Below, piece after piece: positions 6,867 to 11,577 of a stretch of 11,577 nucleotides of DNA. Positions within the stretch are counted from its first letter, which is position 1. The number at the start of each line of letters is the position of its first letter. Both the position numbers and the translations under genes were made by a program. The notes under the pieces are model-generated. The model had not been told where the DNA came from. It saw only the letters and a list, made by a program, of their open reading frames with translations, and searched no databases. The stretch is from the NCBI GenBank assembly GCA_011049295.1, contig DSCA01000178.1, forward strand, positions 1-11,577, written 5' to 3'. Origin of the DNA: Thermoplasmatales archaeon (GTDB taxonomy: Archaea; Thermoplasmatota; E2; UBA202; DSCA01).

Positions 6867-8151
6867 ACTGTTCCTCCAGGGCCATGGATACGATTTTGGT
6901 CATGTGGGTCTCCGGTCCGTAGACCTCCACCGGCAGGCCCAGCCGCTCGCCCATCTTGCGCATCTTGGCCAGCCCCTCCTTGTAGTTGGGGCCGCCCCTC
7001 CGCACGTAGATTTTGACGTTGGTCTTCTTGAGATGGTCGGCGTATTCCTCGATGGCCTGGATGATGCCGGTGAAGGTCTTGGCCACGTCGGTGAAGTTGG
7101 CAATACCCCCGCCAATCAGCAGGTATTTGGGCCGGCCCTGGGGGTCTTTTTGCTTGGTCATCAGCTTGAGGATGGTCTTGGTGTACTCGTAGGTGAGCTC
7201 CGTGGAGGGGTCGCCGCTGTATTCCCCGTACATGGCCAATTCCTCCGCAAAACCCAGGTCCACCACGGTGTCCGCATAGATGACGCTGGCCCCCCCGCCG
7301 GCCACCAGGTTCCACACCCGGCCCTGGAGGTTCAGCAGGGTGAGCTTGAGGGAAGCGCCGGTGCGCTCGTCCAGCTCCGCCACGTAGTCCTCCTCCCCGG
7401 TGGGCTGGGGCATGCCGAAGGACTGGGGGAACTTTATTTTGCCCCACTTCTCGGCGCACTGGTAGGAGGCATAGTCGTCCAGCTTGGCCACGGCGTCCAG
7501 GGGCACCACGCTGCCCTTCTGAAGGGTGAAGGGATTGAGCTCCAGGTAGGTGAAATGGTAATCCACGAAGAGTTTGTACAGGGCAGTGATGAACTCCGCC
7601 ACCGTGGTCTTCTCCGCTCCCAGTTCGTCCGGCAAAAAGCCCTCCACGTCCATCTCCTCGATGGAGGACAGCATGGGGATGCCCAGGGTCACCACCGTAT
7701 CCCACACCTCCTCGATGTCCACGCCGCCCTGGGTGGAAAAATGGATGGTGTCGTGGTCACGGTGGGTGGTGAGGGCCACGTAGTACTCCCTGTCGTGGGG
7801 AACGAAGCGCTCTACCAGGAAATGGGTGAGCACGCCGGTGGTCTGGCCGGTGGTCTGGGTGATGGTCACCTTTTTGTTCATACGCTCCTGAATCCACTTT
7901 TTGACCTCCCCCCAGGATTTGTTCACGTACAGCAGGTTGTTCTTTCCCCGCTTGCCGAACAACTGGTCCGGCTTGGCCACCAGTTTGGCCTTTTTTACCC
8001 AGGGATGCTCCTCCGGGACGTTGTCCAGGTCGGTCTGGGGCCCGATGAGGACCACGTCCGCCTGGTAGGTAAATTTTCCCCCCGAGAACTCCGGCAGCGC
8101 CTGTGCCATGAGCCTCTTCGCGTCATATTCCCTTATTCCTCTTTGTGCCAT
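6865..8151 (-). CDS. aclB: ATP-citrate lyase small subunit (AclB; ATP-grasp and citrate-binding domains)
   Basis: Binds ATP and citrate and phosphorylates the histidine of AclA. The 428-residue protein aligns with the N-terminal half of human ACLY. The ATP-grasp region carries VAKPDQLFGKRGK at 58-70, LVERFVPHDREYYV at 112-125, LELNPF at 203-208 and the downstream D219, which are nucleotide- and magnesium-binding positions. The citrate domain has GASLKLTLLN at 265-274, VAGGGASVIYADT at 283-295, YGEYSGDPS at 308-316, GGGIANFTDV at 347-356 (the human citrate-binding Asn and Thr are present as N352 and T354), VRRGGPNYKEGL at 383-394 and GPETHMT at 412-418. It is slightly longer than the about 400-residue Chlorobium AclB. 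A succinyl-CoA synthetase beta subunit is ruled out by the ACLY-specific citrate segments. The ATG is preceded by AAGGTGAT; citF ends 34 nt upstream. Confidence 0.96.
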   Translation of the reverse strand: MAQRGIREYDAKRLMAQALPEFSGGKFTYQADVVLIGPQTDLDNVPEEHPWVKKAKLVAKPDQLFGKRGKNNLLYVNKSWGEVKKWIQERMNKKVTITQTTGQTTGVLTHFLVERFVPHDREYYVALTTHRDHDTIHFSTQGGVDIEEVWDTVVTLGIPMLSSIEEMDVEGFLPDELGAEKTTVAEFITALYKLFVDYHFTYLELNPFTLQKGSVVPLDAVAKLDDYASYQCAEKWGKIKFPQSFGMPQPTGEEDYVAELDERTGASLKLTLLNLQGRVWNLVAGGGASVIYADTVVDLGFAEELAMYGEYSGDPSTELTYEYTKTILKLMTKQKDPQGRPKYLLIGGGIANFTDVAKTFTGIIQAIEEYADHLKKTNVKIYVRRGGPNYKEGLAKMRKMGERLGLPVEVYGPETHMTKIVSMALEEQ

Positions 8152-8185
8152 ATTTTATCACCTTTTTTGGTGAGTCTCATCCGCG

Positions 8186-9739
8186 TTACACCACCTCGTG
8201 CAGCACGTCGATGATGGTGCCGTCGCGGTATTCAATCAGGGCCACGATGTCGTCGCCCCACCGGGGCTTCTTCTGCTCTCTGATGCCCGCCTTCTTGTAG
8301 GCCAGGTTTTTCAGGTCCTCGATGTCCACGATGTTCAGGCCGCTGTCCTTGACCATGTCCAGCAGGTCGTCCCGCCGGGGGTTGATGGCAATCCCGTAGC
8401 CGGTCACCAGGGCGTCCACCGTCTCCCCCGGCGTGGTCACCGTGGTCACCTCGTCGATGACCACCGGCAGGCGTCCCCGCATCATGGAAGCGGTGATGAT
8501 GGTGAACCGGGCCCCGGCCGCCGTGTCCTGGTGGCCGCCAATGGGCTGGGCCAGCACGTTGTTGGAGAAGGTCACCGTGTTTACGTTGAAGTTGACATCT
8601 ATTTCAGTGGCCCCCAGGACCACCACGTCCAGATTGTTGACCAGGCAGCCCTTGCCGTGCACGTTGGCGTAGTGGTCCACCCCCGCCACGTAGTGCTCCC
8701 GGTCGTTGCGCAGGGATTCCACGGCAGCCAGGTCGAAGGCCTGGCCGGTGAGCAGTTTCTTCAGCCGCCCCCGGTGCAGGATGTCCACGATGTACTGGGT
8801 GGTCCCCCCCATGGACCAGGAGGCCACGTAGCCCTCCCTCTCCAGGAGCTCGCCCAGAAACTTGGTGAAGGCCAGAGAGATTCCTCCGGCTCCCGCCTGG
8901 AAGGAGGAGCCGTCGTAGATGTGGCCGGTGACGTGGGCCAGTTTGACCGCGTCCCGGGCAATCTTGAGGCGGGTGGGAGAGCGGGTGATGCTCAGGGTTC
9001 CGCTGACAATCCGGGCCGGGTCCCCGATGGAGTCCATAATGGCCACCACGTCCACGTACTGCTCGCTGATTTCGATGGGCTGGCAGGGATAGTCCACCAG
9101 GTTGTCGGTGGCCACCACCACCTTCTCCGCAAACCGGGAGTCGGGCACGCTGTACTGGATGCAGCCGCAGGCACTGGGACCGTACATGCCGTTGCAGTTT
9201 CCGGCATGGTCCGCCGAGGGGGCACCCACGAAGGCCACATCGATTGTGATGGCCCCGGCCTCTATGGACCGCACCCGTCCCCCGTGGCTGCGCACCCGGA
9301 CCGGCCGGTCGAATATTTTGTTGGATACCGCCTTGCCAATCTCTCCCCGGTAGGAGCCGCCCTCGATGTAGGTGACGGTGCCGGTGCCAATGGCCTTGAG
9401 CAGCGTCTCCTCCTGACAGGGAAAGGTGGACGAAGGCGCCAGGGTGAGATTTTTAATGCCCATGCGCATGGCCGCCTCCAGCACCTGGTTCATCAGGCGG
9501 TCTCCATCCCTGAAGTGATGATGGAAGGAGATGGTCATGCCGTCCTGCAGCCCCACGGCCTTCATGGCGGCCTCGATGCCCTTGACCACCTTGTTTCTGT
9601 TGTCCGGCGAGGCCACATAGCCCAGCGAGGGAGCAGCCTTCCTTCCCGTGGGGCGGTGGGCAAAGGCTCCCTGGAACGGGGTCAGCTTCATGCCCTTAAC
9701 CTGGACGGGAATGTCCCGCCCCACCGCGTTTTTGACCAT
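8186..9739 (-). CDS. citF: Citrate lyase alpha subunit (citrate:acetyl-ACP transferase)
   Basis: Exchanges the acetyl group on CitD for citrate, giving citryl-CitD and free acetate. From the ATG at 9739 the protein is 517 residues, close to the 508 of Klebsiella CitF. Family segments include KAAPSLGYVASPDNRNK at about 34-50, ISFHHHFRDGDRLMNQV at 70-86, SHGGRVRSIEAGAI at 151-164, FVGAPSADHAGNCNG at 170-184, the FQAGAGGISLA loop at 280-290 and NNVLAQPIGGHQDTAAGARF at 393-412. The frame stays open upstream to 9805, but that part overlaps citE and has no family character. The ATG at 9739 has a GGGAGGTG site and follows the citE stop by one base. The reaction proceeds without ATP. A citramalate lyase alpha subunit would look similar; the neighbouring citrate enzymes favour citrate. 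Confidence 0.95.
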   Translation of the reverse strand: MVKNAVGRDIPVQVKGMKLTPFQGAFAHRPTGRKAAPSLGYVASPDNRNKVVKGIEAAMKAVGLQDGMTISFHHHFRDGDRLMNQVLEAAMRMGIKNLTLAPSSTFPCQEETLLKAIGTGTVTYIEGGSYRGEIGKAVSNKIFDRPVRVRSHGGRVRSIEAGAITIDVAFVGAPSADHAGNCNGMYGPSACGCIQYSVPDSRFAEKVVVATDNLVDYPCQPIEISEQYVDVVAIMDSIGDPARIVSGTLSITRSPTRLKIARDAVKLAHVTGHIYDGSSFQAGAGGISLAFTKFLGELLEREGYVASWSMGGTTQYIVDILHRGRLKKLLTGQAFDLAAVESLRNDREHYVAGVDHYANVHGKGCLVNNLDVVVLGATEIDVNFNVNTVTFSNNVLAQPIGGHQDTAAGARFTIITASMMRGRLPVVIDEVTTVTTPGETVDALVTGYGIAINPRRDDLLDMVKDSGLNIVDIEDLKNLAYKKAGIREQKKPRWGDDIVALIEYRDGTIIDVLHEVV

Positions 9740-9740
9740 G

Positions 9741-10661
9741 TTACAGCACCTCCCGGATGCGCTCCGGCAGCTTGTCTCGGGCGATGAGGCCGCTGAGGGC
9801 GGCAATCATCAGGGTACGCTCCGCTCTCGCCACTACGGGCTTATCAATCATCTTGCGGCCCAGAGCGATGACCCCGCTGCCGCCGGCCTCCGCCTCCTCG
9901 ATGGCCTGCATGACCTGCAGGGCGTAGTCGATTTCTTCCGGGGAGGGGCTGAAGGCGCGGTGGATGACCTCCACCTGGTTGGGATGAACGGCCGCCTTGC
10001 CGTCAAAGCCCAGCTGGCGCATCTTCACCGCCTGCCGGTACAGGCCGTCCAGGTCGTCCACGTTGGAATACACGGTGTCCAGAGCCTGTACCCCTGCCGC
10101 CTTGGCCGCCGCCACCAGAGCCGAGCGGGGCCAGGCCAACTCCTCCTCGGTATCCGTCTTCTCGCCTCCCACGTCCCGGGTGTAGTCCTCGCCGCCGAAG
10201 GATAAGGCCACGATGCGGTGGCTGGCGGTGGCTATGTCGTGGGCAAACAGGATGCCCCGGGCGCTCTCCACCAGGGGAATAATCTTGGTCTGCCCGCTCT
10301 CCAGTCCGTGCTCCTCCTCCAGATCGGTCAGCACCCGGTCAAGCTCCTGCACGTCCCGGGCGCTCTCCGCCTTGGGGAGATAGATGACCTCCACCCGGCC
10401 GGTGGGAATCACCGCCTCCAGGTCCCGGTGGCCCCAGGGGGTGGACAGGGCGTTGATGCGCACCGTGACCTCGGAGTTGCCAAAGGGCTGGTCGCGCAGG
10501 GCCTCCGCTATCAGCCACCGGGCCGACAGCTTCTGCTCCGGGGCCACCGCGTCCTCGATGTCCAGGGTGACCGCGTCGGCACCGAACAGGTCGCAGGTGG
10601 ACAGCATGCGGGGATTGTTGCCCGGCACATAAATCCGGCTGCGTCGCAGGGTGTAGACCAT
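9741..10661 (-). CDS. citE: Citrate lyase beta subunit (citryl-ACP lyase)
   Basis: Cleaves citryl-CitD to acetyl-CitD and oxaloacetate. The 306-residue protein is a HpcH/HpaI-type TIM-barrel lyase with the CitE pattern: RRSRIYVPGNNPRML at 6-20, TLDIEDAV at 32-39, TVRIN at 66-70 with the substrate-binding arginine, IPLVESARG at 128-136, SFGGEDYTRD at 154-163 including acidic magnesium-site residues, and GFDGKAAVHPNQVEVIH at 218-234. The length is close to that of Klebsiella CitE. Its ATG follows the citD stop by one base, with GAGGTG inside the end of citD as ribosome site. Stand-alone CitE-like paralogs (malyl- or citramalyl-CoA lyases) exist; the flanking citD and citF make the true citrate lyase subunit by far the likelier call. 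Confidence 0.95.
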   Translation of the reverse strand: MVYTLRRSRIYVPGNNPRMLSTCDLFGADAVTLDIEDAVAPEQKLSARWLIAEALRDQPFGNSEVTVRINALSTPWGHRDLEAVIPTGRVEVIYLPKAESARDVQELDRVLTDLEEEHGLESGQTKIIPLVESARGILFAHDIATASHRIVALSFGGEDYTRDVGGEKTDTEEELAWPRSALVAAAKAAGVQALDTVYSNVDDLDGLYRQAVKMRQLGFDGKAAVHPNQVEVIHRAFSPSPEEIDYALQVMQAIEEAEAGGSGVIALGRKMIDKPVVARAERTLMIAALSGLIARDKLPERIREVL

Positions 10662-10662
10662 G

Positions 10663-10953
10663 CTAGGTCACCACCTCGTCCCGGCCGGTGGCATGGAGCA
10701 CCGCCGCCTTGGTACGGGCCCGGATGGTGAAGTCAAAGGCCCAGTAGTCCACTATTTCCACGCTGGCGTCGGTGACACCCATCTCCTCCAGCACCTGGCG
10801 CACCGTGGCCTCTATTTCCTCGCTGAACTGCACGGCGCCCTTGCCGGATATGGAGACGGAGATGCCGCTTCCTTTGGAAGCCGGCTTGAGGGTGAGCAGC
10901 AAGTCCTCCTTGCTGTCGGTTCCCGTAGTCACCTCTTTCTGGAGCTTTGTCAC
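10663..10953 (-). CDS. citD: Citrate lyase gamma subunit, acyl carrier protein
   Basis: Carries the 2'-(5''-phosphoribosyl)-3'-dephospho-CoA prosthetic group on which acetyl and citryl thioesters form. The 96-residue protein has the N-terminal motif VTTGTDSKEDLLLTL; the serine is residue 14, the same position as the modified Ser14 of Klebsiella CitD. The central SGKGAVQFSEEI and the C-terminal DYWAFDFTIRARTKAAVLHA match the conserved QFG...I and LD..IRAR..AA regions of the family. The start is a GTG with a modest GGGTGG upstream, 20 nt after the aconitase stop. The genes that make and attach the prosthetic group (citX, citG) and the acetylating ligase (citC) are not in the window. Confidence 0.93.
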   Translation of the reverse strand: MTKLQKEVTTGTDSKEDLLLTLKPASKGSGISVSISGKGAVQFSEEIEATVRQVLEEMGVTDASVEIVDYWAFDFTIRARTKAAVLHATGRDEVVT

Positions 10954-10973
10954 TCAGACCACCCGTGGAATAC

Positions 10974-11577
10974 TCATGCTCCGCTGCGCCTCTTGTTGAT
11001 GGTGGGCAGCAGACCGCCGTTGAGCATCACTTCTTTCTCGTCCGGGCCCAGGTCGTGTTTCAGCTTGTAGTCCCGGCCCCGGGTATGGTTTTTGAGCACG
11101 ATGTCCTCCTCGAACCGGTCCACATACAGTTCCAGCTGGTCTCCCTGCTGTATGTGGTCGTAGTCGGAGGGCTGGGCAAACATCAGGGGAACGATTCCGA
11201 AGTTTATCAGGTTGGTGCGGTGGATGCGGGCAAATGACTTGACGATAACCGCCTTGACGCCCAGATACTTGGGGGCGATGGCCGCGTGCTCCCGGCTGGA
11301 GCCCTGGCCGTAGTTTTCTCCCCCGATGATGAAGCCGCCCTTTTTCTCGATGGCCCGCTGGTAGAACTCGGTGTCCACTCCGGAAAACACGTGCTTGGAA
11401 ATCTCGGGGATGTTGCTGCGCAGGGGGAGAATCTTGGCCCCGGCGGGCATGATGTGGTCGGTGGTAATGTTGTCGCCCACCTTGAGCAGCACCTCGCCCT
11501 CCAGGGTTTCGTCCAGGGGCGGGAAGTCGGGCAGGGGACGGATATTGGGGCCCCGCTGAATCTCCACCTTCTGGGCC
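10974..11577 (-). CDS. acn: Aconitate hydratase, C-terminal part (5' end outside the window)
   Basis: Interconverts citrate and isocitrate through cis-aconitate. Only about the last 200 residues are present; the frame stays open to the window edge, and the GTG at 11567 is an internal valine codon, not a start. The visible part is the swivelling C-terminal domain: VGDNITTDHIMPAGAKILPL, then RSNIPEISKHVFSGVD, then GGENYGQGSSREHAA with the catalytic Ser-Ser-Arg (codons at about 11292-11300), and KSFARIHRTNLINFGIVPLMF. The iron-sulfur cluster cysteines would lie upstream of the window. The IMPAGAKILPLRSNIP style resembles the short (about 640-660 residue) bacterial aconitases rather than the 890-residue AcnA. 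Homoaconitase or a 2-methylcitrate dehydratase cannot be fully excluded from this part, but the neighbours fit aconitase. Confidence 0.92.
   Translation of the reverse strand, partial: AQKVEIQRGPNIRPLPDFPPLDETLEGEVLLKVGDNITTDHIMPAGAKILPLRSNIPEISKHVFSGVDTEFYQRAIEKKGGFIIGGENYGQGSSREHAAIAPKYLGVKAVIVKSFARIHRTNLINFGIVPLMFAQPSDYDHIQQGDQLELYVDRFEEDIVLKNHTRGRDYKLKHDLGPDEKEVMLNGGLLPTINKRRSGA

Noticed and set aside
5005..8151. Succinyl-CoA synthetase subunits
   Set aside because: The small subunit has ACLY-specific citrate-binding segments and the large subunit carries a full citrate-synthase-like C-terminal domain, both absent from succinyl-CoA synthetase.
4900..8214. Plus-strand open frame of over 1100 codons
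   Set aside because: It runs antisense to aclA, aclB and the start of the isocitrate dehydrogenase gene. Its product is rich in His, Gly, Val and Leu with no family motif, a typical shadow of GC-rich coding sequence.
8198..9787. Plus-strand open frame of 529 codons opposite citF
   Set aside because: Antisense shadow with no recognisable domain; the minus-strand citF frame carries the family motifs over the same bases.
9740..9805. Longer N-terminus for citF starting at 9805
   Set aside because: The extra 22 codons overlap citE in another frame and have no family similarity; the ATG at 9739 has a good GGGAGGTG site and 1-nt spacing from citE.
8186..10953. Citramalate lyase rather than citrate lyase
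   Set aside because: Sequence alone cannot fully separate the two, but aconitase, ATP-citrate lyase and isocitrate dehydrogenase as neighbours favour citrate; no mesaconate pathway gene is seen.
1..11577. Mobile elements, CRISPR arrays, tRNA or rRNA genes, riboswitches
   Set aside because: No transposase, direct-repeat array, cloverleaf or recognised riboswitch pattern was seen on either strand; coding sequence accounts for almost all bases.

Overview
The window is a densely packed, GC-rich stretch of central carbon metabolism in which every supported gene lies on the minus strand. Read in the direction of transcription (high to low coordinates) the order is: aconitase (3' part only), citD, citE, citF, aclB, aclA, an isocitrate dehydrogenase, oadA, oadG, oadB and birA. 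Most junctions are 1 nt gaps, short overlaps or gaps of 12-34 nt. The only larger gap is 89 bp, between the isocitrate dehydrogenase and oadA. This looks like one long operon, possibly with a second internal start at that gap. No tRNA, rRNA, mobile element, CRISPR array or long repeat was seen, and no gene-free stretch exceeds 300 bases.

The organism is most likely an anaerobic, GC-rich bacterium. Strong AGGAGGTGA-type ribosome binding sites and a sodium-pump type oxaloacetate decarboxylase suggest a Firmicutes/Clostridia-like lineage. This is inference; the sequence alone does not fix the taxon.

Region by region: 10974-11577 holds the aconitase C-terminal swivel domain. 8186-10953 encodes the three citrate lyase subunits: acyl carrier protein, citryl lyase and transferase. 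5005-8151 encodes both subunits of ATP-citrate lyase in the same order as the fused eukaryotic enzyme. 3786-4979 encodes an isocitrate dehydrogenase with an atypical N-terminus. 621-3696 encodes a biotin-dependent, membrane-bound oxaloacetate decarboxylase whose 58-residue gamma-like subunit is easy to miss. 8-619 encodes a compact biotin ligase that probably biotinylates the decarboxylase.

All these enzymes handle citrate or its direct products. Aconitase and isocitrate dehydrogenase connect citrate with 2-oxoglutarate. ATP-citrate lyase splits citrate to acetyl-CoA and oxaloacetate at the cost of ATP. Citrate lyase splits it to acetate and oxaloacetate without ATP. The decarboxylase interconverts oxaloacetate with pyruvate and CO2 while moving sodium ions. 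The most notable point is that two mechanistically different citrate-cleaving enzymes sit side by side in one apparent operon. This fits a reductive TCA cycle, an acetate-oxidising reversed cycle, or citrate fermentation with split acetate/acetyl-CoA output. The sequence does not decide between these.
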